DNA of 64,000 bases from Georgenia sp. M64 (GCF_038049925.1 NZ_CP145809.1:1922001-1986000), one strand, 5' to 3'. Positions 36,663 through 45,892 are shown, numbered from the stretch's first letter. Program-made: numbers and translations. Notes: generated by a model from the letters alone, not told the origin.

Positions 36663-38014
36663 CGCGCCGCGGCGGGGTCGGCCCGGACGACGCGGGGCAG
36701 CAGGTCGTCCTCGGGCGGCGCCCAGGTGCCGGCGTCGGCCGGGACCTGCTCGCCCGAGCGGATGTCCTTGACCTCGTCGCCGTCGGCACCGGGGAACCAG
36801 ACGAACGGGATGCCGCGGCGGTCGGCGTAGCGGATCTGCTTGCCGAACTTGGCCGCCACGGGCGCGACGTCGGTGGGGATCCCCCGGGCGCGCAGCCGGC
36901 GGGCCACCCGGTCCGAGGCCCGGCGGTGCTCCTCGTCGGTCACGGCGACGAGGACGGCGCTCGGCACCGGTCGCGTCGCCGTCGCCAGGTCGTCGCGCAG
37001 GAGCCGAGCCAGCAACCGGGAGACCCCGATGGACAGGCCCACCCCCGGGTAGGTGCGCCGGCCGTCCGAGGCGAGGGAGTCGTAACGTCCCCCGGAGCAG
37101 ATCGAGCCGAGGTCCTCGTGGCCCAGCAGCGTCGTCTCGTAGACGCTGCCGGTGTAGTAGTCGAGCCCGCGCGCGATCTTCAGGTCCGCCACCACGGTGC
37201 CCGGGGAGAGCTCGTGGGCGGCCTCGAGGAGGGCCACGAGTTCGCCGAGGCCCTCGTCGAGGAGGGCCGAACGGGCCCCGAGCGCGAGGACCTGGTCGGC
37301 GACCGAGGCGTCCGTCCCGGAGATGTCGGCCAGCTCGAGGGCGTGCGCGGCCTGCTCCGGCGTGGCGCCGACCTCGTCCATGAGGAGCCGGGCGACACCT
37401 TCGGGGCCGACCTTGTCGAGCTTGTCGATGGTGCGCAGCGTCCCCTCGACGTCCTCCAGGCCGATGGCCTCGTAGAAGCCCTGGGCGACCTTGCGGTTGT
37501 TGACGCTCACCCGGACCGGCGGGATGGGCAGCGCGGCGAGGGCCTCGGCCATCACCAGCGGCAGCTCGACCTCGTAGTGGAAGGGCAGGGTGTCGGCCCC
37601 GACGACGTCGATGTCGGCCTGCGTGAACTCCCGGAACCGGCCGTCCTGAGGACGCTCGCCGCGCCAGACCTTCTGGATCTGGTAGCGCTTGAACGGGAAC
37701 GCGAGCTGTCCGGCGTGCTCGAGCACGTACCGGGCGAAGGGGACGGTGAGGTCGAAGTGCAGGCCCAGGCGGCGCTCGGCGTCGACCTCGCCCGCGTCGT
37801 CGGCCTCCTCCTGGAGGCGCTGGAGGAGGTAGACCTCCTTGGACGTCTCCCCCTTGCGCAGCAGCTGGGACAGCGGCTCGACGGCGCGCGTCTCGATCCC
37901 GGCGAACCCGTGGAGCTCGAAGGTGCGGCGGAGCGAGTCGAGCACGTGCTGCTCGACGACCCGGCCGTCGGGGAGCCACTCGGGGAAGCCGGAGAGGGAG
38001 GACGTGCGTGCCAT
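36659..38014 (-). CDS. hisS: Histidyl-tRNA synthetase
   Basis: Charges tRNA-His. 451 residues. Class II core: GFAGIETRAVEPLSQLL, RYVLEHAGQLAFPFKRYQIQKVWRGERPQDGRFREFTQADIDVVG (motif 2 region, about 100-150), the histidine-A loop ARGLDYYTGSVYE near 265, and SICSGGRYDSL then GVGLSIGVSRLLA (motif 3). The anticodon domain is the last 110 residues. ATG start with GGAAGG eight bases upstream. First gene of hisS-dynamin-dynamin; the MBL hydrolase upstream is 64 bases away on the same strand. Confidence 0.97.
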   Translation of the reverse strand: MARTSSLSGFPEWLPDGRVVEQHVLDSLRRTFELHGFAGIETRAVEPLSQLLRKGETSKEVYLLQRLQEEADDAGEVDAERRLGLHFDLTVPFARYVLEHAGQLAFPFKRYQIQKVWRGERPQDGRFREFTQADIDVVGADTLPFHYEVELPLVMAEALAALPIPPVRVSVNNRKVAQGFYEAIGLEDVEGTLRTIDKLDKVGPEGVARLLMDEVGATPEQAAHALELADISGTDASVADQVLALGARSALLDEGLGELVALLEAAHELSPGTVVADLKIARGLDYYTGSVYETTLLGHEDLGSICSGGRYDSLASDGRRTYPGVGLSIGVSRLLARLLRDDLATATRPVPSAVLVAVTDEEHRRASDRVARRLRARGIPTDVAPVAAKFGKQIRYADRRGIPFVWFPGADGDEVKDIRSGEQVPADAGTWAPPEDDLLPRVVRADPAAAR

Positions 38015-38078
38015 GGGCCTGATCCTTCCATCCCCGGCACGCTGCGGGCGATTCGGCCCGCCGCTGTCCGCTGCCGGT

Positions 38079-38825
38079 TCAGCCGGTCGCCCGGCGGAGG
38101 TAGGGGTTGGAGGCGAGCTCGGCGGACAAGGTGGTGGACGGGCCGTGGCCGGGCAGCAGGACGGTCTCGGGCGGCAGGGCGCTGGCCAGGGTGCGCAACG
38201 TCGAGAGCATCTCGCGCTCGTCTCCGCCGGGCAGGTCCGTGCGACCCATCGAGCCGGCGAAGAGCACGTCCCCGCACAGCCCCAGGAGGACCTCGGTCGG
38301 GCCGTCGGGGGCCAGGATGCCGCGGGGCAGGATGTCGGCCGGCCGCACGTCCCCGGGTTCCAGCGTGGCCCGCACGAGGAGGACGGCGCTGCCCTCGGTG
38401 TGCCCCGGCGCGGGGACGGCCCGGACGACGACGCCCGGGACGACCTCGTCGCCGCCCCCCTCGAGCCAGCCGGCCGGGAAGGGCCGGGTGGTCTCGGGCT
38501 CGCGCCACGCGGTGCCGGTGAGCCGGCGGAAGTACTCCCCCAGCTCGCCCAGCGCGCCCGCGGGGTCGCTCATCCGGTACAGGTCGGGGCCGGCCAGGTG
38601 GACCGGCGCCCCGCCCGCGACCTCGGCGGCGTCCCAGAGGTGGTCGGCGTGCCCGTGGGTCACGACGACGGCACCGACCGTGAGGCCGTGCGCGGCGAGC
38701 AGCGCTGGCAGCGCCTGACCCGCGCCCGCGCCCGGGTCGACCACCACGGCGGGGCCACCGGCACCCGCGGCGAGGACGTAGCAGTGGGTCTCCAGGGCGG
38801 TGCGGGAGGTTCGCAGCAGCAGCAC
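38079..38825 (-). CDS. MBL-fold metallo-hydrolase (glyoxalase II-like)
   Basis: 248 residues. Zinc motif VVVTHGHADHLWD at about 58-70, the second ligand in APGHTEGSAV near 145, bridging Asp in CGDVLFAGSMGRTD near 185, and the last His in LLPGHGPSTT near 225. This is the standard hydrolase pattern seen in persulfide dioxygenase/hydroxyacylglutathione hydrolase relatives. An MBL gene beside hisS/relA is typical in actinobacteria. Start GTG at 38825, nine bases after the CDF stop on the same strand; no clear ribosome site, so it may be translated by re-initiation. Substrate unknown. Confidence 0.88.
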   Translation of the reverse strand: MLLLRTSRTALETHCYVLAAGAGGPAVVVDPGAGAGQALPALLAAHGLTVGAVVVTHGHADHLWDAAEVAGGAPVHLAGPDLYRMSDPAGALGELGEYFRRLTGTAWREPETTRPFPAGWLEGGGDEVVPGVVVRAVPAPGHTEGSAVLLVRATLEPGDVRPADILPRGILAPDGPTEVLLGLCGDVLFAGSMGRTDLPGGDEREMLSTLRTLASALPPETVLLPGHGPSTTLSAELASNPYLRRATG

Positions 38826-38834
38826 CGCGCCAGG

Positions 38835-40121
38835 CTACCGGTGCGGGTGGGCGTGCCCGTGGGACGCCGGCCGCGCTCGTGCGGCAGGGCGGCCGGGACC
38901 GGGTGCGGCGTCGCGGCGGTCGGGACCGGGTGCCACGTCGGTCGCACGGTTCTCGGGCGCCGGCACGACGTCGGTGGCCGCCGCGGCCGGGGCGACGACG
39001 ACGTGGCCCACACCCGGCAGCGCGGCCCGCAGCGCGGCGGTGGCCGAGCCCTGCAGGGTGAGGAACTCGGTCATGGTCACCCCGGGCGCCGGCTCGATCT
39101 CGGTACCGACGTCCAGCCGGTGACCCGCCCACCGCAGCCGCAGCCCGCGGACGGCGTGGACGCCGGGAAGGGCGAGCAGCGCTCGCTCGGCACGGTCGAC
39201 GAGGTCCGGCTCGACGCCGTCGAGGAGCCGCCGGCCGACGTCGCGCACCGTCCCCCAGAGCAGGACGGCGATCATCGCGGAGATGAGCAGGCCCACGACC
39301 GGGTCGGCGGCCGGCACGCCCAGCCAGACGCCGACCACGCCGAGGACCACGGCGAGGGAGGTGAAGCCGTCGGTGCGGGCGTGGATGCCGTCGGCGACGA
39401 GGGCGGCCGAGCCGATCCGGCGCCCCGTACGGATGCGGTACCCCGCGACGAGCTCGTTCCCGGCGAAGCCGATGACACCCGCGGCGAGGACCCACTCGAG
39501 GTTCTGCAACGGCTGCGGCTCGAAGAACCGGTGGACCGACTCGTATGCCGCGACGACGGCGGAGAGGGCGATCATGACCACGACGAACAGGCCGGCGAGA
39601 TCCTCGGCGCGGCCGTAGCCGTGGGTGAAGCGCCGGTCCGGGCGGCGCCGACCCAGGACGAAGGCGATCCACAGCGGGACCGAGGTGAGGGCGTCGGAGA
39701 AGTTGTGGATCGTGTCCGCCGCCAGGGCGACCGAGCCCGAGACGGCCACGACCACCAGCTGCAGCAGCGCCGTCGTCCCCAGGACGACCAGGCTGATCTT
39801 GACGGTCCTGATGCCCTGGCTCGAGGCCTCGAGGGCGTCGTCGATCGAGTCCGCGGCGTCGTGGCTGTGCGGGACGAAGAGGTGGTGGAGGAAGCCCCGG
39901 ACACCTCCGTGGGGATGGGTGTGGGTGTCGTCGGAGTGGTCGTGGGCATGGCCGTGGTCATGGCCGTGGTCGTGACCGTGGTCATGGCCGTGGTCATGGT
40001 CGCGGTCGTGGTCGCGGTCGTGGGGGTGAACATGGCCGCCGTCTCCCCGGTGGGCGTGACCGTGCTCGTCCCCGCCCTGGTGGTGCCGGTCGGTCGAGCC
40101 CCACTCCGGCGATCGGCTCAT
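38835..40121 (-). CDS. Cation diffusion facilitator metal exporter with His-rich N-terminus
   Basis: 428 residues; exports Zn, Co or a similar divalent ion by proton antiport. The first 90 residues are a His/Asp ladder (HDHGHDHGHD repeats, encoded by imperfect 12-18 bp repeats at about 39937-40030), a likely cytosolic metal-collecting tail. Six transmembrane helices span about 105-300; HNFSDALTS (helix 2) and HARTDGF (helix 5) carry the transport-site His/Asp residues. The C-terminal dimer domain follows (about 300-370), then a Pro/Ala/Arg tail ending SHGHAHPHR. ATGA overlap with the ArsR-type sensor upstream: a sensor-exporter operon. Confidence 0.93.
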   Translation of the reverse strand: MSRSPEWGSTDRHHQGGDEHGHAHRGDGGHVHPHDRDHDRDHDHGHDHGHDHGHDHGHAHDHSDDTHTHPHGGVRGFLHHLFVPHSHDAADSIDDALEASSQGIRTVKISLVVLGTTALLQLVVVAVSGSVALAADTIHNFSDALTSVPLWIAFVLGRRRPDRRFTHGYGRAEDLAGLFVVVMIALSAVVAAYESVHRFFEPQPLQNLEWVLAAGVIGFAGNELVAGYRIRTGRRIGSAALVADGIHARTDGFTSLAVVLGVVGVWLGVPAADPVVGLLISAMIAVLLWGTVRDVGRRLLDGVEPDLVDRAERALLALPGVHAVRGLRLRWAGHRLDVGTEIEPAPGVTMTEFLTLQGSATAALRAALPGVGHVVVAPAAAATDVVPAPENRATDVAPGPDRRDAAPGPGRPAARARPASHGHAHPHR

Positions 40122-40489
40122 CGCCGCACCTGCTGCGCCGAGCGGACGGCGCGCACCTGGTGGTGGCGCGGCGTGCCGCCGATGCTGTGCTCGGCCTGGT
40201 GCAGCGCGTCCGTGACCAGGCTGTGCGCGTGCTCGTCGAGGAGCCGGTACAGCACCCGGGTCCCCTCATGGCGTGCGGCGACGATCCGGGCGAGTCGAAG
40301 CTTCGCGAGATGCTGGGAGACGGCGGACGGTGCCTTCCCGACCGTCGCGGCCAGCTCTCCGACGGAGCGCTCGCCGTCGCCGAGGGCGAGGACGAGCCTG
40401 ACCCGGGTCGGCTCGGCGAGCATCGCGAAGACCTCCGCCGCCACGTCAACCAGATCGTCGTCGACCGGGCCATCGGTATCTGCGTACAT
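40118..40489 (-). CDS. ArsR/SmtB-family metal-sensing repressor
   Basis: 123 residues, winged helix: AEPTRVRLVLALGDGERSVGELAATVGKAPSAVSQHLAKLRLARIV (about 27-72, recognition helix APSAVSQHLAKL), wing HEGTRVLYRL. The alpha-5 region LLDEHAHSLVTDALHQAEH is His-rich as in CzrA/SmtB zinc sensors, but with His at +12 and Gln at +13 from the Asp, where CzrA has His at +13; His at +2 and +16 are kept. The ATG has no Shine-Dalgarno and lies six bases after TACTAT, so is likely leaderless. It is coupled to the CDF exporter and probably represses its own promoter. Confidence 0.9.
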   Translation of the reverse strand: MYADTDGPVDDDLVDVAAEVFAMLAEPTRVRLVLALGDGERSVGELAATVGKAPSAVSQHLAKLRLARIVAARHEGTRVLYRLLDEHAHSLVTDALHQAEHSIGGTPRHHQVRAVRSAQQVRR

Positions 40490-40501
40490 GTGCAGATAGT
40501 A
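40477..40501 (-). promoter_or_regulatory. ArsR operator and -10 over the sensor gene start
   Basis: Perfect 7-bp arms TATCTGC and GCAGATA separated by eight bases (40477-40498). The -10 TACTAT lies at 40496-40501, and the dyad covers the predicted start site and ATG. Binding there would block transcription; metal would release it. Size and position resemble SmtB/CzrA-type 12-2-12 operators. Confidence 0.75.
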
Positions 40502-40569
40502 GCGCGTTTGCCTCGCCGCCCCGACGTGCAGCGCTCGAAAACCGGTGTGTGCTCGCTTGCGCCTGTCCC

Positions 40570-40575
40570 TAGACT
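40570..40575 (+). promoter_or_regulatory. Probable -10 of the DUF349 gene
   Basis: TAGACT in the 219-base divergent gap, about 135 bases before the GTG start. A -35 consensus is not clear. The leader ends in AAGGAG at 40693-40698. Confidence 0.45.
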
Positions 40576-40708
40576 GATGGTCTCGCGCGCGCGGCGGCAG
40601 ACTTTTGCGTGCAGGCGCGACGAGGCACCGGCGGAGACGTCGGGCCGAATGGCCGAGAACGGTGTGGCGCCCCCGCCAACCCCGTCATCCCGAAGGAGTG
40701 ACCACAAA

Positions 40709-42673
40709 GTGACCGAGCAGCCGGGAACCAGCGAGAACGAGGACAGCGCATCGACCGCCCAGGACCAGGCTGCGACGGTAGAGCACCGCGGCGCAGCGGG
40801 CTTCCCTGCCGGCTCGGCCGAGAAGCCGCCGGTCGAGTCCGCGTCGATGCCGCCGGTCGTGGCGGCCGAGAAGCCGCCGGTCGTGTCGGCGGACAAGCCG
40901 CCGGTCGAGGCTGCGGCGACGCCGCCTGCCGGTCCGTCCACGTCCGTGTCGACCGACGACGCACTGGTCGAGGAGCCGGTTGCAGAGCCCGCTGCTGAGG
41001 TTGCGTCGACCACCGAGACTGAGGTTGCGGCGACCACCGAGCGCGCTCCCGAGACTGAGCAGGCTGCCGAGACTGCGGCTGAGGCCGAGCCGACCGCTGA
41101 GACTGAGCCGGTCGCCGAGGCCGAGCCGACCGCTGAGACTGAGCCGGTCGCCGAGGCCGAGCCCGCTGATGAGGCTGGGCCGGTTGCCGAGGCTCCGGCT
41201 GAGGCCGAGCCGACCGCTGAGGCTGAGCCGGTTGCCGAGACTGAGCCGGCTGCCGACGCTCCGGCTGAGGCCGAGCCGACCGCTGAGTCTGAGCCGGCCG
41301 TCGAGGCTGAGCCGGCACCAGCGCCTGCTCCCCGACCGGTTCCTCGGCCCGCCCCGCGCCCGCTCCCCCGCAAGGCGGCTCCGGCCGTCGCTGCTGCCGC
41401 GCCGCCCACCCCGCCGGTGGACGCGCACGATGCCGCCGAGGCCGCGGCGTGGGGCCGGGTCGCGGAGGACGGGACCGTCTACGTCCGGGAGGCCGCCGGC
41501 GAGCGGGTCGTCGGGCAGTACACCGGTGCCGACACCGAGGAGGCGCTCGGTTTCTACGTGCGCCGCTTCCTCGACCTCCAGGCTCAGGTCGCCCTGTTCG
41601 AGGCGCGCCTGCCCCAGCTGGCCCCCAAGGAGATCGACCAGACGCTGCAGACGCTCACGGAGGCGCTCGCCGAGCCCGCTGCCGTGGGCGACGTCGACGC
41701 GCTCAGGGCTCGCCTGGACAAGCTCCGCGAGATCGGTGAGGAGCGCCGACGCGAGGCTGCCGCCGAGCGGGAGGCGGCGCGGGCCGTCGCCGTGTCCGAA
41801 CGGACCGCGATCGTGGAGAAGGCCGAGGCGATCGCGGAGCAGGATCCGTCCCGCACGCAGTGGAAGCAGTCCGGCGAGCGGCTGCGTGAGCTGCTCGACC
41901 AGTGGAAGACGGCGCAGCGGTCCGGGCCTCGCCTCGACCGGCCGACCGAGGACAAGCTCTGGAAGCGGTTCTCCCACGCGCGCACGGCCTTCGACCGTCA
42001 CCGTCGGCAGTACTTCTCCGAGCTCGACGCGGCCCAGAGCACCGTCAAGGCCGCGAAGGAGAAGCTCATCGCCCGCGCCGAGGAGATGGCGTCGTCGACG
42101 GACTGGGGCCGCACGGCAGCGGCGTACCGGCAGCTCATGGACGAGTGGAAGGAGGCTGGCAGGGCCTCCCGCAAGGACGACGACGCCCTCTGGGCACGCT
42201 TCCGCGCGGCACAGCAGCGCTTCTTCGACGCCCGCAGCGCCCAGAACGCCGAGGTCGATGCCGAGTACGGCGACAACCTCAAGGTCAAGCTCGCCATCCT
42301 CGAGGAGGCGGAGGCCCTCGTCCCGGTCACCGACCTCAAGGCCGCCAAGGCTGCCCTGCGCCCGCTCCAGGACCGGTGGGAGGCCGCCGGCAAGGTTCCC
42401 CGCGCCGACGTCCAGCGCGTCGAGGGCCGGATGCGCGCCGTGGAGCAGGCCGTCCGCGACGCCGAGCAGGCCGTGTGGAAGCAGTCCAACCCCGAGACCC
42501 GCGCCCGCGCCGAGGGGGCGGCCGCCCAGCTCGAGTCGGCGATCGGCCAGCTCGAGGACCAGCTCGAGGCCGCACGAGCGACCGGCGACGCCGATGCCGT
42601 GGCCCAGGCGCAGGCTGCGCTGGACGCCCGGCGTGCCTGGCTGGACCAGATCCAGCGCACCGCCCAGGGCTGA
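40709..42673 (+). CDS. DUF349 domain protein with long Glu/Ala/Pro repeat N-terminus
   Basis: 654 residues. Residues about 25-225 are low-complexity: KPPV(E/V) repeats, then many copies of an AEAEPTAETEPV-type unit encoded by about 30-bp DNA repeats, ending in a Pro/Arg/Ala stretch. Residues about 235-650 are helical and contain three or more DUF349 repeats (KQSGERLRELLDQWKTAQRSG...EDKLWKRF; AAYRQLMDEWKEAGRA...DALWARF; LRPLQDRWEAAGKVPR). DUF349 proteins have no agreed biochemical role. GTG start with AAGGAG ten bases upstream. Followed by a strong terminator; conserved neighbour of relA in actinobacteria. Confidence 0.88.
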   Translation: MTEQPGTSENEDSASTAQDQAATVEHRGAAGFPAGSAEKPPVESASMPPVVAAEKPPVVSADKPPVEAAATPPAGPSTSVSTDDALVEEPVAEPAAEVASTTETEVAATTERAPETEQAAETAAEAEPTAETEPVAEAEPTAETEPVAEAEPADEAGPVAEAPAEAEPTAEAEPVAETEPAADAPAEAEPTAESEPAVEAEPAPAPAPRPVPRPAPRPLPRKAAPAVAAAAPPTPPVDAHDAAEAAAWGRVAEDGTVYVREAAGERVVGQYTGADTEEALGFYVRRFLDLQAQVALFEARLPQLAPKEIDQTLQTLTEALAEPAAVGDVDALRARLDKLREIGEERRREAAAEREAARAVAVSERTAIVEKAEAIAEQDPSRTQWKQSGERLRELLDQWKTAQRSGPRLDRPTEDKLWKRFSHARTAFDRHRRQYFSELDAAQSTVKAAKEKLIARAEEMASSTDWGRTAAAYRQLMDEWKEAGRASRKDDDALWARFRAAQQRFFDARSAQNAEVDAEYGDNLKVKLAILEEAEALVPVTDLKAAKAALRPLQDRWEAAGKVPRADVQRVEGRMRAVEQAVRDAEQAVWKQSNPETRARAEGAAAQLESAIGQLEDQLEAARATGDADAVAQAQAALDARRAWLDQIQRTAQG

Positions 42674-42682
42674 CCCTTCACA

Positions 42683-42728
42683 ACGCCGCAGGCCCGCCCC
42701 GCATCCACAGGGGGCGGGCCTGCGGCGT
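42683..42728 (+). terminator. Terminator after the DUF349 gene
   Basis: 18-bp perfect stem acgccgcaggcccgcccc / ggggcgggcctgcggcgt around a 10-base loop, starting ten bases after the stop codon. Confidence 0.9.
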
Positions 42729-42761
42729 CCCGGTGCCGGGCGGGACCGGCACGATCGGGGC

Positions 42762-43322
42762 ATGACGACGACGGCGCTGCGGTGGTTGGAGCCGGGACAC
42801 CCCGAACCGGTGCGTGCGGTCGAGCTGCCCGGCGGCGGCGGACCCCGGGAGGATGCGCTGCTGGCCGGGGCCCGGCTTGACGGGCTGCTCTGCCCCGGAC
42901 CCGACGGCCGGGCGGCAACGCTCGACCTCGCCGGCTCCGCGGCCGCCCGCGCGTCCTCGCTCGCCGGCCGGGTGCCCGGGGGCGGCGCAGTCTGCCTGGG
43001 CACCGCGGTGTGGGTCCACACCGGCCTGTCGCACCCGGGGCACCTCCAGGTCTGCCCGGCGCCAGGCGCCGGCCGGGTGGGCACGGTGGCCCTGACGCTC
43101 GTCGAGGACGACGTCGTCGTCCTGGAGTCCCTGACCGTGACCACCCCGCTGCGCACCGCGTGCGACATCGCCAGGCTGGCGCCCCTCGACCGGGCGGCGA
43201 CGGGCCTGCTCGCTCTGCGCCGGACCGGGCTGGACCTCGCCGAGGTGTCCGCGGCGCTGGCCCTGCAGCGTCGTCGCCCCTTCGTCCAGCGCGGGCGGGA
43301 CCTGGTCGCCCTCCTGCTGTGA
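42762..43322 (+). CDS. AbiEi antitoxin-like protein
   Basis: 186 residues. The part WVHTGLSHPGHLQV...LTLVEDDVVVLESLTVTTPLRTACDIARLAPLDRAATGLLAL resembles the central and C-terminal portions of actinobacterial AbiEi-type proteins, where VTTPLRTxxDxAR is the hallmark. The N-terminal winged-helix that AbiEi antitoxins use for DNA binding is missing or replaced by RWLEPGHPEPVRAVEL. No AbiEii nucleotidyltransferase toxin lies nearby. ATG start; only five bases separate its stop from the relA stop (convergent). Solitary AbiEi-like genes are frequent in actinobacteria and may do something else. Confidence 0.5.
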   Translation: MTTTALRWLEPGHPEPVRAVELPGGGGPREDALLAGARLDGLLCPGPDGRAATLDLAGSAAARASSLAGRVPGGGAVCLGTAVWVHTGLSHPGHLQVCPAPGAGRVGTVALTLVEDDVVVLESLTVTTPLRTACDIARLAPLDRAATGLLALRRTGLDLAEVSAALALQRRRPFVQRGRDLVALLL

Positions 43323-43327
43323 GCGCG

Positions 43328-45658
43328 TCAGGCGTTGGGCTCGGGGGTGCGCGAGCTCTTCGTCCCCGTGACGCGGTAGGCGTCGAAGACACCGTCGATC
43401 CGGCGCACCGCGCTGAGGACGGCACCGAGGTGGGAGGGCTCGGCCATCTCGAAGACGAACTTGCTCAGCGCCACGCGGTCCCGGGAGGTCGAGACCGCGG
43501 CCGAGAGGATGTTGACGTGGTTCTCGGACAGGACGCGCGTGACGTCCGACAGGAGCGCGTTGCGGTCCAGCGCCTCGACCTGGATCTGCACGAGGAACGT
43601 GCTCTGGCCGCGCGGCGCCCAGCTGACCGAGACCATCCGCTCGGGCTGGGCGCGCAGGCCCTCGACGTTGCCGCAGTCCGCACGGTGGACGGAGACCCCC
43701 GAGCCGCGGGTGATGAACCCGACGATCGGGTCGCCCGGGACCGGGGTGCAGCACCGGGCGAGCTTGACCCAGATGTCGGTGTCCGCCATGCCCTCAACGA
43801 CGACGCCGGAGTCCCCGGTGCGGTGCCGGATGCGCTGCTCCCCCGGCATCGTGGCCTCGGCGAGGGTCTCCTCCGCGCCGGGCTCCCCACCCATCGACTG
43901 CACGAGCCGGTGGACGACGTTGGAGGCGGAGACGTGGTTCTCGCCGACGGCCGCGTAGAGCGAGGACACGTCGGCGTAGCGCATCTCGGTGGCGAGGGCG
44001 CTGAGGGACTCGTGGTTCATGAGGCGCTGGATGGGCAGGTTCTGCTTGCGCATCGCCTTCGTCAGCTGGGTCTTGCCCAGCTCGATGGCCTCCTCGCGCC
44101 GTTCCTTCGTGAACCAGGCCTTGATCTTGTTGCGCGCCCGCGGGCTCTTGACGAAGGTCAGCCAGTCCTGGCTCGGGCCGGCCCCCTCGGCCTTGGAGGT
44201 GAAGACCTCGACGTTGTCACCGTTCTCCAGCGCGGAGTCGAGCGGCACGAGACGGCCGTTGACACGCGCTCCGACCGTGCGGTGCCCGACCTCGGTGTGG
44301 ACGGCGTAGGCGAAGTCGACCGGGGTGGCCCCGGCGGGGAGGGCGATGACGTCGCCCTTGGGGGTGAAGACGTAGACCTGCGACCCCGACATCTCGTAGC
44401 GCAGCGAGTCGAGGAACTCGCCGGGGTCCGCGGTCTCGCGCTGCCAGTCCACGAGCTGGCGCAGCCAGCCCATCTCGCTGGGGGGAGCCTCGCCCGACTT
44501 GGTGCCCTTGGCGCCGGGGTTCTCCTTGTACTTCCAGTGGGCCGCGACGCCATACTCGGCCCGGCGGTGCATGTCGTGCGTGCGGATCTGGATCTCGACC
44601 GGCCGTCCGCCGGGTCCCACGACGGTGGTGTGGAGCGACTGGTACAGGTTGAACTTCGGCATCGCGATGTAGTCCTTGAACCGCCCCGGCAGGGGCGTCC
44701 AACGGGCGTGCATCGCGCCGAGCGCGGCGTAGCAGTCGCGCACCGAGTCCACGAGCACGCGCACGCCGACGAGGTCGAAGATGTCGTCGAAGTCGCGGCC
44801 GCGGACGATCATCTTCTGGTAGATCGAGTAGTAGTGCTTCGGCCGGCCGGTGACCACCCCGCGGATCTTCGCGCTGCGCAGGTCCGACTCGATCTGCTGG
44901 CTCACCTGGTCGAGGTACTCGTCGCGGGCGGGCGCGCGCTCGACGACGAGGTGCTCGATCTCCTCGTAGACCTTGGGGTACAGGGTGGCGAAGGAGAGGT
45001 CCTCCAGCTCCCACTTGATCGTGTTCATGCCCAGCCGGTGCGCCAGCGGGGCGTAGATCTCCAGGGTCTCGCGCGCCTTGCGCTGGGCGGAGGCCGCGGG
45101 AACGTACTTCCAGGTGCGCGCGTTGTGCAGCCGGTCGGCGAGCTTGATGACGAGGACGCGGATGTCCTTCGCCATCGCCACGACCATCTTGCGGACGGTC
45201 TCGGCCTGGGCGGCGTCGCCGTAGGTGACCTTGTCGAGCTTGGTGACGCCGTCGACGAGCAGGGCGATCTCCTCGCCGAACTCCTTGCGCAGCGCCTCGA
45301 GGGAGTACCCGGTGTCCTCCACGGTGTCGTGCAGGAGCGCCGCGGCCAGGGTGGGCGGCGTCATGCCCAGCTCGGCGAGGATGGTCGCGACGGAGACCGG
45401 GTGGGTGATGTAGGGGTCGCCGCTCTTGCGGACCTGCCCGCGGTGGGCCTCCTCCGCGACCTCGTAGGCGCGCACGAGGAGCTGGACGTCGGCCTTGGGG
45501 TGGTTGGCCCGGACGGCGCGCAGCAGCGGCTCGATGGCGGGCGGGCTGGTGTGGCCGCGAGAGCCGAGCCAGACCAGGCGTGAGCGCACCCGTGACCCGG
45601 GTACGACCGTGTCGGTCGTACCGGTCTCTCCCGGCGCCGGGATCCGTTCGCCCGCCAT
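43328..45658 (-). CDS. relA: Bifunctional (p)ppGpp synthetase/hydrolase
   Basis: Stringent-response enzyme, 776 residues. HD hydrolase about 70-225 ([34 protein letters not shown]), synthetase about 280-390 ([45 protein letters not shown]), TGS about 440-505 ([24 protein letters not shown]), a zinc-finger/helical part and ACT at the C-terminus. Both active sites look intact. The ATG lies six bases after TAGGAT (45665-45670) without a Shine-Dalgarno, so a leaderless mRNA distinct from apt is likely. Confidence 0.97.
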   Translation of the reverse strand: MAGERIPAPGETGTTDTVVPGSRVRSRLVWLGSRGHTSPPAIEPLLRAVRANHPKADVQLLVRAYEVAEEAHRGQVRKSGDPYITHPVSVATILAELGMTPPTLAAALLHDTVEDTGYSLEALRKEFGEEIALLVDGVTKLDKVTYGDAAQAETVRKMVVAMAKDIRVLVIKLADRLHNARTWKYVPAASAQRKARETLEIYAPLAHRLGMNTIKWELEDLSFATLYPKVYEEIEHLVVERAPARDEYLDQVSQQIESDLRSAKIRGVVTGRPKHYYSIYQKMIVRGRDFDDIFDLVGVRVLVDSVRDCYAALGAMHARWTPLPGRFKDYIAMPKFNLYQSLHTTVVGPGGRPVEIQIRTHDMHRRAEYGVAAHWKYKENPGAKGTKSGEAPPSEMGWLRQLVDWQRETADPGEFLDSLRYEMSGSQVYVFTPKGDVIALPAGATPVDFAYAVHTEVGHRTVGARVNGRLVPLDSALENGDNVEVFTSKAEGAGPSQDWLTFVKSPRARNKIKAWFTKERREEAIELGKTQLTKAMRKQNLPIQRLMNHESLSALATEMRYADVSSLYAAVGENHVSASNVVHRLVQSMGGEPGAEETLAEATMPGEQRIRHRTGDSGVVVEGMADTDIWVKLARCCTPVPGDPIVGFITRGSGVSVHRADCGNVEGLRAQPERMVSVSWAPRGQSTFLVQIQVEALDRNALLSDVTRVLSENHVNILSAAVSTSRDRVALSKFVFEMAEPSHLGAVLSAVRRIDGVFDAYRVTGTKSSRTPEPNA

Positions 45659-45664
45659 TGGAGA

Positions 45665-45670
45665 ATCCTA
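45665..45670 (-). promoter_or_regulatory. -10 element for leaderless relA mRNA
   Basis: TAGGAT on the minus strand ends six bases before the ATG of relA. No -35 consensus; no Shine-Dalgarno. Confidence 0.6.
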
Positions 45671-45770
45671 CGGTGCGCCCGGAGAGCGGGACGACCGGGC
45701 GCCAACCGCTCGTTGCCGCCTCGCCGTGCCCGGCTCACCGGTTCCCGGCCGGTGACGCCGCCGAATCGGT

Positions 45771-45892
45771 GCACGAGCACCGCCGAACCAGGGCACGAGC
45801 AGCGCCGAATCAGTGCACGAGCAGCGCCGAACCAGGGCACGAGCACCGCTGCATCAGTACGTGAGCAGTGCTGGATCAGTACACGAGCACCG
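45771..45892. repeat. 22-bp minisatellite that includes the apt stop codon
   Basis: Five 22-bp units (45771, 45793, 45815, 45837, 45859) of the form gcacgagcaccgccgaacc-agg/tcagt, plus a partial unit from 45881. The fifth unit contains the apt TGA (45876-45878) and the partial unit encodes the last residues of Apt, so the array was probably seeded from the apt 3' end. Confidence 0.88.

Noticed and set aside
39937-40030. His-codon DNA repeats as a separate element
   Set aside because: They are the coding of the metal-binding His/Asp tail of the CDF exporter, common in this family.
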